64,000 nt of DNA from Sphaerisporangium rubeum (GTDB lineage Bacteria > Actinomycetota > Actinomycetes > Streptosporangiales > Streptosporangiaceae), in NCBI RefSeq assembly GCF_014207705.1, contig NZ_JACHIU010000001.1, positions 5,386,501-5,450,500 on the forward strand, given 5' to 3'. Under the pieces are notes generated by a model. That model searched no databases and had not been told where the DNA came from. It was given only the letters and a program-made list of their open reading frames with translations. Both the position numbers and the translations under genes were made by a program. Numbering within the stretch: the first letter of the stretch is position 1; every line of letters starts with the position of its first letter. Positions 37,782-46,997 of this stretch are shown piece after piece.

Positions 37782-39047
37782 ATGGGTCTCACATCGACAA
37801 CTCTGCTGATCGTGGTGATCGCGCTCGCGGTGGGTGGCCTCGCGGGCTCGGCCCTGTGGATCTGGCCGCGGCTCACTGCTCGCACCTTCGGCGCCGTCAT
37901 GGGACGCGCCGGGGTGCTCGCGGGCATGCAGGTGCTCACGCTCGCGGCGATCGGCCTGCTGGTCAACAACTATTTCGGCTTCTACGGCTCGTGGGACGAC
38001 CTGCTCGGCATCGGTTCCGCACAGGTGCCGGCCGTGCAGGAGGCCGGACCGGCCCCCGGCCGGGAGGTGCGGCCCGAGGACCCGGCACAGGATCAGGCGC
38101 GGGATCCGGCACAGGAGCGGATGCCGGATCGTCTGCAGGTACTCCGCACGGCCGACGTCCATATCAATGGAAATTTCCGGCAGTCCGCGGGCCAACTGAA
38201 AGAAGTGCTCATCGCCGGCGGATCGACGCGATTGAGCACCCTCGCCTATGTTTATCTCCCTCCGCAGTATTTTGCCGAAGAATACGCGCACACCCGGTTT
38301 CCTGTGATCGTCGGCCTGACCGGATATCCCGGGGACCCGCGCAACCTGATCAGCCGCATGAACATGCCGGCGGTCGCCGCGCACGCCATCGCGGAGGGCC
38401 GCATGCCGCCGACCGTGCTGGTGCTCACCCGGCCGACGGTCGCGCCGCCGCGTGACACCGAGTGCATGGACGTGCCACGTGGCCCGCAGGTGGAGACGTT
38501 CTTCACCAGGGACCTCAGGGAGGCGGTCACCCGGTCGCTGCGGGTCGCCGCCACGTCCGCCGGATGGGGGGTGCTCGGCGGATCCACCGGGGGCTACTGC
38601 GCGCTCAAGCTCACCATGCGTCACCCGGAGGCGTACTCCGCGGCCGTGTCGCTGTCGGGGTACTTCCAGCCGCCGGCGGACGCGACCACCGGTGACCTGT
38701 TCGGCGGCAGCGCGCGACTGCGCCGCGAGAACGACCTCATGTGGCGTCTCACCCACCTGCCGAGCCCGCCGGTGTCGGTCCTGGTGACGAGCAGCAAGCA
38801 GGGCGAGTCCAACTACCTGTCCACGCTCCGCTTCCTCGACACCGTCCGTCCTCCCATGCGTGCCGCGTCCCTGATCCTTCCGAGCGGCGGCCACAACTTC
38901 ACCACCTGGAGCCGTGAGCTCCCCCAGACCCTGCCGTGGCTCGCCAACCGCCTCACCGCACACGCCGGCCACCGCTCCGGCTCTCCGGCGGGCCCCGCGG
39001 TCCCCGAGCAGGCGCCGCCACCACGACGGCCGGGTCCGACGAGCTGA
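37782..39047 (+). CDS. Membrane-anchored esterase, antigen 85/esterase D-like
   Basis: 421 aa. Two N-terminal membrane spans (about 7-28 and 42-64), a charged Pro/Glu/Arg linker (90-118), and an alpha/beta hydrolase domain outside the cell. The nucleophile is Ser268 in GGSTGGY and the catalytic His is His371 in SGGHNFTTWSREL. The domain resembles the mycolyltransferase/esterase D group. Pro-rich tail. GAGGG precedes the ATG by a few nt. It probably acts on cell-envelope or outside esters; substrate unknown. Single gene. Confidence 0.85.
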   Translation: MGLTSTTLLIVVIALAVGGLAGSALWIWPRLTARTFGAVMGRAGVLAGMQVLTLAAIGLLVNNYFGFYGSWDDLLGIGSAQVPAVQEAGPAPGREVRPEDPAQDQARDPAQERMPDRLQVLRTADVHINGNFRQSAGQLKEVLIAGGSTRLSTLAYVYLPPQYFAEEYAHTRFPVIVGLTGYPGDPRNLISRMNMPAVAAHAIAEGRMPPTVLVLTRPTVAPPRDTECMDVPRGPQVETFFTRDLREAVTRSLRVAATSAGWGVLGGSTGGYCALKLTMRHPEAYSAAVSLSGYFQPPADATTGDLFGGSARLRRENDLMWRLTHLPSPPVSVLVTSSKQGESNYLSTLRFLDTVRPPMRAASLILPSGGHNFTTWSRELPQTLPWLANRLTAHAGHRSGSPAGPAVPEQAPPPRRPGPTS

Positions 39048-39244
39048 CGCGACCTGGGATGACGATCGTCCGCCTTGTCAGAAGATGTCCGGTTTAGTCA
39101 TGACTGGGTAAAATTTTCCACCCGACGGTGACGAGCGGCGCCGCGGCGCACCGGGCCGCGAACCCCGGCGGCACAGGGCTTCCCGGCCCCCCGCGCCTCG
39201 CACCACCCGCACCCCGGCGAGCCCATTCCCGACTTGGCACTCTT

Positions 39245-39271
39245 TTGACCTGCGCTTTTCCTGGCTAACGT
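39245..39271 (+). promoter_or_regulatory. Candidate promoter of the CHAP gene
   Basis: TTGACC (39245-39250) and TAACGT (39266-39271) with 15 bp between (17 if TTTTGA at 39243 is used as the -35). It would start the mRNA near 39278, giving a leader of about 65 nt to the GTG at 39345. The 297-bp gap between the esterase and this gene shows nothing else I can support, and no riboswitch was recognised. Confidence 0.4.
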
Positions 39272-39344
39272 GCCCTTCCAACCTGTTGTTCCCCCTGGCG
39301 CGGCCCCGGCGCCGGCAACACATGGAAGGATCCCTCGACTTCCC

Positions 39345-40046
39345 GTGTCACCAGAACTGCAAGAAATGATCAAGCTGCTCAAGTCCTACGTCGGGTACAG
39401 CGAGCAGGCAGGCGGCTACACCAAGTTCGGCGACTGGTACAACAGCGTCGAGTTCGACTCCGACTACTCCACCCAGCCCTGGTGCGACATGTTCCTGTCG
39501 TGGGCCGCGCACCAACTCGGCTACGACGAATGGTTCGGCCAGTTCGCGCACACCGTGGCCCACGCCGACTGGTTCATCGCGCAGGACGCCTTCGGCACCA
39601 CGCCGGAACAGGGAGCGGTGGTGTTCTTCGACTGGAGCGGCGGCGACAGCGTGGACGGCATCGACCACGTCGGCATGGTGATCGACGTGGACGGCGACAC
39701 CATCCACACCATCGAAGGCAACGTGGACGGGCAGTACGTCCGCGAGAAGACCCGCGACCAGAGCATCGTCGTCGGCTACGGCTACCCCGACAAGATCAAG
39801 GCGCGGCTCGAGGCCGAGACGATGGCCATCGCCCCCTCCCCGGCCCCCGGCGTGCTGAAGGCCGTGCACGCGACCTACACCCCCGCGACGCACACCGTCA
39901 TCGGCGCGGGCCCCTCCGGCGTCGCCGCCGCCGCGTACACCCCCGGCGCCGGCCAGGCGATCCCCGGTGGCGCCGCGCTGCTCATCGGCATCCTCATCGC
40001 CCTGCTGGCCGTCGCCGCCTGCCTCAAGGCCCACCTCACCCGGTGA
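39345..40046 (+). CDS. CHAP-domain protein with C-terminal membrane anchor
   Basis: About 233 aa. The CHAP (amidase/endopeptidase) domain fills 1-150: catalytic Cys47 (QPWCDMF), His108 (GIDHVG) and Glu124 (TIEGN). A linker rich in Ala/Pro/Thr follows, then one membrane span (about 209-226, AALLIGILIALLAVAACL) and a short basic end, KAHLTR. There is no signal peptide from this start or from the alternative GTG at 39270. I preferred 39345 because it starts the conserved SPELQEMIKLL helix, although GGAAGGA is rather far upstream. How the domain reaches the wall is unclear. Confidence 0.8.
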   Translation: MSPELQEMIKLLKSYVGYSEQAGGYTKFGDWYNSVEFDSDYSTQPWCDMFLSWAAHQLGYDEWFGQFAHTVAHADWFIAQDAFGTTPEQGAVVFFDWSGGDSVDGIDHVGMVIDVDGDTIHTIEGNVDGQYVREKTRDQSIVVGYGYPDKIKARLEAETMAIAPSPAPGVLKAVHATYTPATHTVIGAGPSGVAAAAYTPGAGQAIPGGAALLIGILIALLAVAACLKAHLTR

Positions 40047-40057
40047 TCTCCCCCGGC

Positions 40058-40092
40058 CTTCACCCCCCATGGCACGTCTTCACCCCCCATGG
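40058..40092. repeat. Tandem 15-bp repeat
   Basis: CTTCACCCCCCATGG at 40058-40072 and again at 40078-40092 (20-bp period), in the 81-bp gap between the convergent CHAP and XRE genes. Confidence 0.7.
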
Positions 40093-40127
40093 AAGGACCG
40101 GCCACGCGCCGCCGGCGCCTGCGGCCG

Positions 40128-40985
40128 TCACGCCATCTGGCCGGCCACCCGCGTGATCAGCGCGCGGGACTCCTCAGGGCCGAGCGCCTTGGCCCGCAGG
40201 TGGTCGAACAACCGGACGTAGGCGTCCTTGTCGGCCTGCTTCTCGAGGAACAGGCTTCCCTGCCGATACTCGATGTAGACCATGTCCCGGTCGCCGGCCT
40301 CGGGGAAGCCGAGCACGGTGAAGGCGCCGTGCATCCCCGGATGCGAGCCCGCGGCGAACGGCAGCACCTGGACGGTCGTCCCCGGCGTCCGTGACACCTT
40401 GACCAGGTGGCACAACTGCTCGCGCATCGTGTCCCGGCCGCCGACCTCACGCCACAGCACGGCTTCGTTCAGCACGGCGCACGTCGAAGGCGCGTCCGCG
40501 GCGGCGAGACGCTCCTGCCGCTTCGCGCGCACCGCCACGTGCCGCTCGACGTCCCGCTCCGCGACGGCCGGCGTCTCGGCGGCGAACAGCGCACGGGTGT
40601 ACGCCTCGGTCTGGAACAGTCCGCCGACGGTCTCCGACCGGTAGACGCTGATCGAGGATGCTTCCTCCTCAAGGCCGACGTAGACGTCGAAACCCGGGTG
40701 GAAGGTGTCAGCGTACTCGTGCCACCAGCCGCGTCTGCGGGCCTCGCGCGCGAGCGTCATCAACTCGTCCCGCGCCGCGCCGGTGACTCCGTACAGCTCA
40801 AGCAGCAGGGACACGTCCGCGGGCCTCGCGGCTGCCGAGCCGTTCTCGATCTTGGTGACGGTGGCAGGGGCACAGCCGACCCACTCCGCGACCTCCTCAC
40901 GCGTCCTGCCGGTGCCCTGCCGCAGCCGCCGCAGTTCCGCGGCCAATCTGCGGCGGCGCACCGTCGGGCTCGTTCTGCTTGCCAT
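40128..40985 (-). CDS. XRE family regulator with DUF5753 domain
   Basis: 285 aa. The helix-turn-helix is at about 14-65 (LRQGTGRTREEVAEWVGCAPATVTKIENG, here EEVAEWVGCAPATVTKIENG), and the DUF5753 domain fills the rest (LFQTEAYTRALF, VQVLPFAAGSHPG). This is a very common actinomycete type, usually next to a small DUF397 gene and an ATP-binding protein. The ATG at 40985 has AGGAGG 6 nt upstream. Divergent from the ATPase gene at 41181; no DUF397 gene is present on either side. Confidence 0.9.
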   Translation of the reverse strand: MASRTSPTVRRRRLAAELRRLRQGTGRTREEVAEWVGCAPATVTKIENGSAAARPADVSLLLELYGVTGAARDELMTLAREARRRGWWHEYADTFHPGFDVYVGLEEEASSISVYRSETVGGLFQTEAYTRALFAAETPAVAERDVERHVAVRAKRQERLAAADAPSTCAVLNEAVLWREVGGRDTMREQLCHLVKVSRTPGTTVQVLPFAAGSHPGMHGAFTVLGFPEAGDRDMVYIEYRQGSLFLEKQADKDAYVRLFDHLRAKALGPEESRALITRVAGQMA

Positions 40986-41180
40986 GATGGGCCTCCTGAA
41001 GGGGCGAACCGTCTCAAAGAACCAAGGAGCTCGGAACCGTTCCGACAGCACCGCCTTATATCCAGCGACACCACGGTCATCATCGCAAAGTAATCAGATG
41101 ACTGCGTAGAGTTTCGACCAATGGACGCTCCGCCGACGGTTCCACCGGCCGCCGGTGGAGACAAGAGAGCGAGGACGTCA

Positions 41181-41600
41181 ATGGCGACGGTTCAGCTGCT
41201 CGGAGACTTCACGTTTCCCGGCACCGTGAACGAGATCCCGCCGGCCCGCCGTGCGGTGCGCCGCGCCGCGGCGGCGCATCTGCGCGTGCCGGACACGACG
41301 CGCCGTCCGGTGCTCGACACGGTGGAACTACTCACCTGCGAGGTCATCACCAACGCGCTGCGCCATACCGTCTCCGGCCTCGACGGCGGCGAGGTCCGCC
41401 TCCGCGTGCTCGCCACGGAGAGCACCTTCCGCGTCGAGGTGCTCGACCAGGGTGCCATCGGCTCGATCCCCGAGATCTGCGCACCCGACCCCATGTCCGA
41501 ATGCGGCCGCGGCATGTTCCTGGTGGAGGCCCTCGCCAAGGAATGGGGTGCCACCCGCAACCGCACCGGCACCCGCACGTGGTTCGAGGTCCCCTTCTGA
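41181..41600 (+). CDS. GHKL ATP-binding protein paired with the XRE-DUF5753 regulator
   Basis: 139 aa RsbW-like ATPase: N box CEVITNALRHT, G1 region VLDQGAIGSIPEI with a degraded glycine pattern, and G2 GRGMFLVEALAKEWG. The ATG at 41181 (MATVQLLGDFTFPG) follows AGGA at 4-5 nt; the frame upstream is open but unlikely to be coding. This type of gene is the standard neighbour of XRE-DUF5753 regulators, where its partner role is not worked out. Confidence 0.85.
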   Translation: MATVQLLGDFTFPGTVNEIPPARRAVRRAAAAHLRVPDTTRRPVLDTVELLTCEVITNALRHTVSGLDGGEVRLRVLATESTFRVEVLDQGAIGSIPEICAPDPMSECGRGMFLVEALAKEWGATRNRTGTRTWFEVPF

Positions 41601-41857
41601 GGCCTGCGGGAACGGCCGGGAAGCCCGGTGGCGACGACCCGTCACCGATGCAGCGGACGGACGACCACATAGAAGGTAATAATCCGTATAGCCGACGGGG
41701 TGCATGAGCAGGGCACTATCCCGGAATCCAGGGATTGGCGTCACAAATGACACCCGATACCGTACGACGCGTGCCGGCAGAGATCGCCGCCCTGACGGGC
41801 CCGACCGAAGACGTCGCGGCCCGCCGGAGAACCACCGGCCGCGGGGGGCGATGAGCG

Positions 41858-44485
41858 GTGGTCGAGCACGGTTCCGGACGTCCCGCCATGCTCCGCGCCA
41901 TAGAGACGGCCCTGCTCAGCCCACCGGTCAGCATCCTGCTGCACGGTGAGGCCGGCATCGGCAAGACCCACCTGCTCGCCGAGGCCGAGACCCTCGCCGA
42001 AGGCATGGGATACCGGGTGCTGCACGGCCAGGCGCGCGACTTCGGCAGCGGTCTGGCGTACGCCTCGCTGACCGACGCGCTCGGCGCGCTGCACGACGAC
42101 CCTGACGCGCGCGAACCCCTCGGCGAACTGCTGGAGGCGATCGACAGGGCCGCGCTCGGCGCCGCCGGGTCGGCCCCCGCCGTGCGCACCGCCAAACTGC
42201 TCGAACGGCTGCCGGGCCGCACCCTGCTCGCCATCGACGACCTGCACCTGGCCGACGCCGACACGCTCGGCGTGCTGTCCTATCTGCCGCGCCGGGTGCG
42301 CGACCTCACGGTCGCCGGCACCGCGCGACGGCCGCCCGCCATGGACGCCGACCTCGTCCTGCGGCTGGAACCGCTGTCGCTCGGCGAGGTGACCACCCTG
42401 GTGACCGGCGTGCTCGGCCGCACGCCGAGCGAGTCGGTCGTGCGCCAGGTGCACAAGGCGAGCCGCGGCAACCCGTGGTTCGCGCGCGAGGCCGTGCTCA
42501 CCCTGGTACAGGGCGGCGCCGTACGCTCCGAGGACCCCGCGTCGCGGCGCGGCGCCATCCTCACCCGGCTGTTCCAGCGTGACAAAGGCGGCAGGAGCCT
42601 CGCGCGTGTGCTGGCCGCGCTGCGCCGCACCCGTCCCGCCGGGCCGGGTGACCTCGACGCGCTCGCCGAGGTGGCGGGTCTTCGCGCCGGCGAGGCCGAG
42701 CGCGCGTTCGACGGGCTGGTGCGCGACGGCATCGTCACGGCCACCGGCGACGGCGCCTTCGAGTTCGCGCACCCGCTCGTCGCCGAGGCCCTGTACGCCG
42801 ACCTCGGCCCGGCGGAGCGGCGCCGTGTGCACGCCAGGATCGCCGGACTCCTCGAACGCCGAGGCCTCGGCGGGACCCGTGGAGTGCTGGAGTGGGCCAC
42901 GCACATGGCGGCCGGCGGCCCGAGCTCCGAGGCGCTGGCCGCGACCCTGCGCGCGGCCGAGCTGACCCGCTGGACGGCGCCGCTGTCGGCCGGCCACTGG
43001 TACGGCAGAGCGGCCGAGCTCGCACCGCCGGAGGAACGCGGAGTGCTGCTGTCACGGGAAGCCGTGGCGTACTGGAAAGGGTCCCGGCCCAAGGACGCGC
43101 TGCGCGCCGGTCAGGAGGCGCTGGCGGTGCTCGCGCCTGGCCGCCGCCACACCAGGACCGCGCAGACCACGGTGAACGCCGCGCACTCCATGGGCCAGTA
43201 CGAACTGGCGGTGTCGATCGCCGCGGCGCAGCTCCCCGCGGCCGACGACCGTACGGCGCTGCTCGCGCAGCAGGCCGTCATCAGCACCCAGCTCGGCCTG
43301 GACGCCACCGAACTCGCCGCCGAGGCGTGGCGCGCACTGCCGGCGTGCCCTCCCCAGGACCTGGTGATCGCACTGAGCGCGCTCGCCGGCACCGCGCTCA
43401 TCAACGGACGCTGGGAGGAGACCGAGCGCGCGCTCGACACGATGCTGTCGGCCGCCGCCGCGCTGCCGCCGGCCGCGCGGCTGTCCGCTCTGGAGTCCGC
43501 CGCGCACCTGCTCACCGCCGGCGGTGTGCGTGGCCGCGCACTCGACCTGCTCGCGCAGGCCGAGGCCATCTACCGGGGGCTCGGCTGGCACGACATCGCG
43601 GGACTACACGTGCGCACCATGGCGGTGGTGCGGCGCCTCGGCGGCGACTGGGAGCAGGCGCTGCGCGACATCCGTTCCGACGCCGTCGCGCTCGCCGAGG
43701 CGGGGCTGTGGGAGAACCTCGCGCTGCTGCGCAACATCGAACTGGAGATCCTGCTCGAACAGGGCCGCTACGACGAGGCGGAACGGCTGCTCGCCGACCC
43801 TCCGCCGGGGTGCGTGCTCCAGCTCTCCCTGCGCGCCGTCTTCCGCGCCAGGTGCGCCGTCGGCCGCGGCGACCGTGTCACCGCCGCGCGCCTGCTGGAC
43901 GAGGCGATCGCCACCGGCCCGCCTGACGTGCTCCACCGCGCGTACGGCACCAGGGTCATCATGCACGCCGTCGCCGGGGAGATCGGCCACGCGCAGGAGG
44001 CGGCCACCGCGCTCGACGAGGTGGCCAAGACCGGCACCCCGCGTGCGCGCCTGGTCGCCGACCTGGCGGTCGCCGCCGCCTTCCAGGACCGGGACCGCGC
44101 GGAGTCCGCGCTGGAGGCGGCACGAGCGGACGGCCTGCGGTTCGAGGAGGCCCGCGCGCGCCTGATCCTCGGCCACTTCGGTGACGCGTCCCACATCGTC
44201 CGCGCTCACACGCTCTTCACCGAGCTCGGCGCCACCCCGTGGCTCACCCGCGCCGCCGCCGCGCTGAAGGTCGCGGGCCTCGCGCCTGCCACCGTGGCGC
44301 CGCTGACCCCCGCGGACCGCCGCGTCATCGAACTCGTGGCCGCCGGCATGTCCAACCCCGAGATCGCCGAGGAACTCCACTACAGCCGCAAGACCGTCGA
44401 GGTCTACCTGACCCGCATCTACGCCAAAACCGGGCTGCGCTCGCGGGTGGAACTCGCGCTGGCCCACGAACGCGGCGAGGTGTGA
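41858..44485 (+). CDS. LAL-type LuxR family ATP-dependent regulator
   Basis: 875 aa. N-terminal AAA-like ATPase: Walker A GEAGIGKTH (30-38) and Walker B LLAIDDLHLAD near 130. A long helical TPR-like middle follows, and then a C-terminal LuxR HTH (about 815-870: PADRRVIELVAAGMSNPEIAEELHYSRKTVEVYLTRIYAKTG, core NPEIAEELHYSRKTVEVYL). These large regulators usually activate pathway genes. The GTG at 41858 has GGGGGG about 9 nt upstream. The next gene, an MBL hydrolase, has a LuxR-type palindrome in its promoter and is the likely target. Confidence 0.92.
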   Translation: MVEHGSGRPAMLRAIETALLSPPVSILLHGEAGIGKTHLLAEAETLAEGMGYRVLHGQARDFGSGLAYASLTDALGALHDDPDAREPLGELLEAIDRAALGAAGSAPAVRTAKLLERLPGRTLLAIDDLHLADADTLGVLSYLPRRVRDLTVAGTARRPPAMDADLVLRLEPLSLGEVTTLVTGVLGRTPSESVVRQVHKASRGNPWFAREAVLTLVQGGAVRSEDPASRRGAILTRLFQRDKGGRSLARVLAALRRTRPAGPGDLDALAEVAGLRAGEAERAFDGLVRDGIVTATGDGAFEFAHPLVAEALYADLGPAERRRVHARIAGLLERRGLGGTRGVLEWATHMAAGGPSSEALAATLRAAELTRWTAPLSAGHWYGRAAELAPPEERGVLLSREAVAYWKGSRPKDALRAGQEALAVLAPGRRHTRTAQTTVNAAHSMGQYELAVSIAAAQLPAADDRTALLAQQAVISTQLGLDATELAAEAWRALPACPPQDLVIALSALAGTALINGRWEETERALDTMLSAAAALPPAARLSALESAAHLLTAGGVRGRALDLLAQAEAIYRGLGWHDIAGLHVRTMAVVRRLGGDWEQALRDIRSDAVALAEAGLWENLALLRNIELEILLEQGRYDEAERLLADPPPGCVLQLSLRAVFRARCAVGRGDRVTAARLLDEAIATGPPDVLHRAYGTRVIMHAVAGEIGHAQEAATALDEVAKTGTPRARLVADLAVAAAFQDRDRAESALEAARADGLRFEEARARLILGHFGDASHIVRAHTLFTELGATPWLTRAAAALKVAGLAPATVAPLTPADRRVIELVAAGMSNPEIAEELHYSRKTVEVYLTRIYAKTGLRSRVELALAHERGEV

Positions 44486-44545
44486 CCCGCGGCCACGCCG
44501 GTGGCGGCCGGTCCTGTCCTCGCGTGCCGGCCGTGCGCGGCAGCT

Positions 44546-44561
44546 GTAGGGAACTCCCTAC
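44546..44561. promoter_or_regulatory. LuxR-type palindrome before the MBL gene
   Basis: GTAGGGAACTCCCTAC: 7-bp arms around AC, 36 bp before the MBL start. It matches 13 of 16 positions of the site CTVGGGAWWTCCCBAG described for the LuxR-type activator PimM. The LuxR regulator encoded just upstream is the natural candidate to bind here. Confidence 0.6.
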
Positions 44562-44597
44562 TGACGGCGGGGGGCCGTTCCGCGACAGGGTGGAGGC

Positions 44598-45920
44598 ATG
44601 ACATCGCCGATCCTCGACCTCGCGGACGACGTCTGGCGCGGGTCGGTGTCACCGAGGGAGATGCCGCTGCGCGACCTGCGCTCGAGGGGGGCACAGGAGG
44701 TGGCGGAAGGTGTGGTCATGTGGCCCGCCTTCGGCAACGTCTACGGCGTCAGGGGCGAGGGCGGCCTGGCTCTGTTCGACACGGGGAACGTCGTGGACGC
44801 GCCGAACGCGCACACGGCGATCCGGGGGTGGTCGGACGAGCCGGTCCGCTACGCGATCTTCTCGCACGGGCACTTCGACCACGTGGCGGGGATGGCGCCG
44901 TTCGACGCCGACCCCGGTCCACGGCCGAACGTCATCGCGCACGAGAACGTCGCCGCGCGTTTCGCCAGGTACGCCAGGACGGCCGGGTACAACACGATCA
45001 TCAACCAGCGCCAGTTCGGCTTCAGCACCCTGGCCTGGCCCACGACGTACCGCAACCCCGACCTGACCTACCGGGACCGGCTGGCCGTCACGCTCGGCGA
45101 CGTGACCGTCGAGATGCGCCACGCCAGAGGTGAGACCGACGACGCCACGTGGGCCTACCTGCCGGAACGCGGGGTGCTGTTCACCGGCGACCTGTTCGTG
45201 TGGGTCACGCCGAACTCCGGCAACCCGCAGAAGGTACAGCGGTACCCCGACGAGTGGGCCGCCGCGCTGCGTGCCATGGCGGCCGTGGACGCCGAGGTGC
45301 TGCTCCCCGGCCACGGCCTTCCCGTGGTCGGGGCCGCCAGGGTACGGCAGGCACTGATCGACACCGCCGACTACCTGGACAGCCTGGTGGACCAGACGCT
45401 GGACCTGATGAACGCCGGAGCCCGCCTCGACGAGATCCTGCGCACCGTGAAGCCCCCCGAGGAACTGGCCTGCCGCACCTACCTCCAGCCGTACTACGAC
45501 GAACCGGAGTTCGTCGTCCGCAACATCTGGCGCCTGTACGGCGGCTGGCACGACGGAAACCCGGCCCACCTCAAGCCCCCGTCCGACACGGTGCTCGCCA
45601 CCGCACTCGCCGACCTGGCCGGCGGCGCACGTCCCATGGCGGCCCGCGCCGCGCTCGCCGCCGCCGACGGCGACCTGCGCCTGGCCTGCCAGCTCGCCGA
45701 GTTCGCCACGCAGGCCGACCCCGCCGACCCCCAGGTCCACGAGGTCCGCGCGCGCGTCTACATGCTGCGCGTCCAGCAGGAAACCTCGATGATCTCCAGG
45801 ACGCTCTTCACCTGGGCCGCCGCCGAGTCCCGCAGCGCCACCACCCAGGCCGACCTTCTGGACGTCTACCAGGAGCTGGCCGCCGGCGAGCTCTGGTGGC
45901 TCCCCCCGTCCGACTCGTGA
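44598..45920 (+). CDS. Metallo-beta-lactamase-fold hydrolase, alkylsulfatase-like
   Basis: 440 aa. The zinc motif is HGHFDH (His90, His92, Asp94, His95), with later ligands in HARGETDD, FTGD and LPGHG. The C-terminal helical part (about 265-390: YLDSLVDQTLDLMNAG, LYGGWHDGNPAHL) is the dimerisation domain of SdsA1-type alkylsulfatases. The family's sterol-carrier-like end domain is short or absent. No signal peptide. The ATG is set by GGTGGAGG upstream. Probably activated by the LAL regulator next to it; the substrate (alkyl sulfate or other ester) is not certain. Confidence 0.88.
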   Translation: MTSPILDLADDVWRGSVSPREMPLRDLRSRGAQEVAEGVVMWPAFGNVYGVRGEGGLALFDTGNVVDAPNAHTAIRGWSDEPVRYAIFSHGHFDHVAGMAPFDADPGPRPNVIAHENVAARFARYARTAGYNTIINQRQFGFSTLAWPTTYRNPDLTYRDRLAVTLGDVTVEMRHARGETDDATWAYLPERGVLFTGDLFVWVTPNSGNPQKVQRYPDEWAAALRAMAAVDAEVLLPGHGLPVVGAARVRQALIDTADYLDSLVDQTLDLMNAGARLDEILRTVKPPEELACRTYLQPYYDEPEFVVRNIWRLYGGWHDGNPAHLKPPSDTVLATALADLAGGARPMAARAALAAADGDLRLACQLAEFATQADPADPQVHEVRARVYMLRVQQETSMISRTLFTWAAAESRSATTQADLLDVYQELAAGELWWLPPSDS

Positions 45921-45956
45921 CCCGCCGGCACGCCGGGCAGGAATCGAGCACCCGGC

Positions 45957-46799
45957 TCAGAAGAGGACGGACATGAACGTGTCGACCTCGCGGAAGCCGG
46001 CGCGGCGGTAGGCGGCGCGGGCCGGGGTGTTGAAGTCGTTCACGTAGAGGGAGACGGTCGGGGCGAAGTGGCGCAGGGTGAGGTCGACGATGGCGGCCAT
46101 GCCGGCGACGGCGTGGCCGCGGCCGCGGTGGTCGGGGTGCACCCAGACACCCTGGATCTGGCAGGCCTGCGGGGTGACGGCACCCACCTCGGCCTTGAAG
46201 ATCACTTTGCCGTCCTCGATGCGGGCGAACGACCGGCCGATGCGGATCAGCTCGGCCACGCGGGAACGGTACAGTGCGCCGCCGTCACCGAGATCCGGCG
46301 AGATGCCGACCTCCTCGGTGAACATGGCAACGCAGGCGGGGAGCAGCGTGGCGAACTCGTCCGGCCTGACCTGTCGCACCAGCGGATCCGCCGGGACCGG
46401 TGACGGCGCCGACGTCGCCATGACAGGCTGGGCCCAGCGGATGGCGCGTGCGGCCCCCCAGTAGGGCTCCAGCCGTTCCCAGAGCTTCTCCACCGCGTCG
46501 GCCGGCCCCACGATGGACGAGCAGCGCCGCCCCTGCCTGCGCGCACGCTCGGCGAACGCCTGGACCGCCTCGGCTCCAGCGTTGACCGGCACGAGGTTGG
46601 CGCCGGCGTAACAGAGTGAGGTCAACCCGCCACGCGGGCCCACCCCCCACATCTGACCGCCGAGCCGCGCCGGATTGAGCCCGACGGACCGCACCCGGGA
46701 GGCGACGAAGACGTTGGCGACGGGATCGGTGTCGAGGAGCGCGAGCACCTCTTCACGATCGTGATCGTCGAGCACGCGCGACGCCGATGTACGCAGCAT
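45957..46799 (-). CDS. GNAT acetyltransferase with N-terminal DUF4081
   Basis: 280 aa. N-terminal DUF4081 part (RVLDDHDREEVLALLDTDPVANVFV, read as EEVLALLDTDPVANVFV) and C-terminal GNAT domain with the acetyl-CoA loop VHPDHRGRGHAVAGM and the YVNDFNTPARAAYRRAGF end strand. In actinobacteria this gene normally follows ispG and precedes proS; here it keeps the same strand, but 3.5 kb separates it from ispG and nearly 30 kb from proS. Start at the ATG 46799 (a GTG lies one codon upstream). Substrate unknown. Confidence 0.87.
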   Translation of the reverse strand: MLRTSASRVLDDHDREEVLALLDTDPVANVFVASRVRSVGLNPARLGGQMWGVGPRGGLTSLCYAGANLVPVNAGAEAVQAFAERARRQGRRCSSIVGPADAVEKLWERLEPYWGAARAIRWAQPVMATSAPSPVPADPLVRQVRPDEFATLLPACVAMFTEEVGISPDLGDGGALYRSRVAELIRIGRSFARIEDGKVIFKAEVGAVTPQACQIQGVWVHPDHRGRGHAVAGMAAIVDLTLRHFAPTVSLYVNDFNTPARAAYRRAGFREVDTFMSVLF

Positions 46800-46906
46800 C
46801 ACGCGCCCAGCCTACGCGACCTTCTTGATTTTTGAACGAACCGACCCCGCCCCCCTCCCATTACGATCCGGCCTTGATTTATCCCTCACCCACCGGGCTT
46901 CTCTCT

Positions 46907-46997
46907 CTTCACCCCTCACCCGTACGGGACCGCGAGCGTCCTTTGCGACAGCCGCAGAGGGCTGCCGCTTCACCCCTCACCCGTACGGGACCGCGAG
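46907..46997. repeat. Perfect 30-bp direct repeat, 61-bp period
   Basis: 46907-46936 is identical to 46968-46997 (both begin CTTCACCCCTCACCC and end GGGACCGCGAG). It lies between the GNAT gene and the alpha/beta hydrolase. The second copy runs into a 14-bp hairpin. Confidence 0.85.

Noticed and set aside
39048-39344. Riboswitch (c-di-AMP type) before the CHAP gene
   Set aside because: Such elements often precede wall hydrolases in actinobacteria, but I could not find the conserved ydaO core here; only a promoter-like pair was seen.
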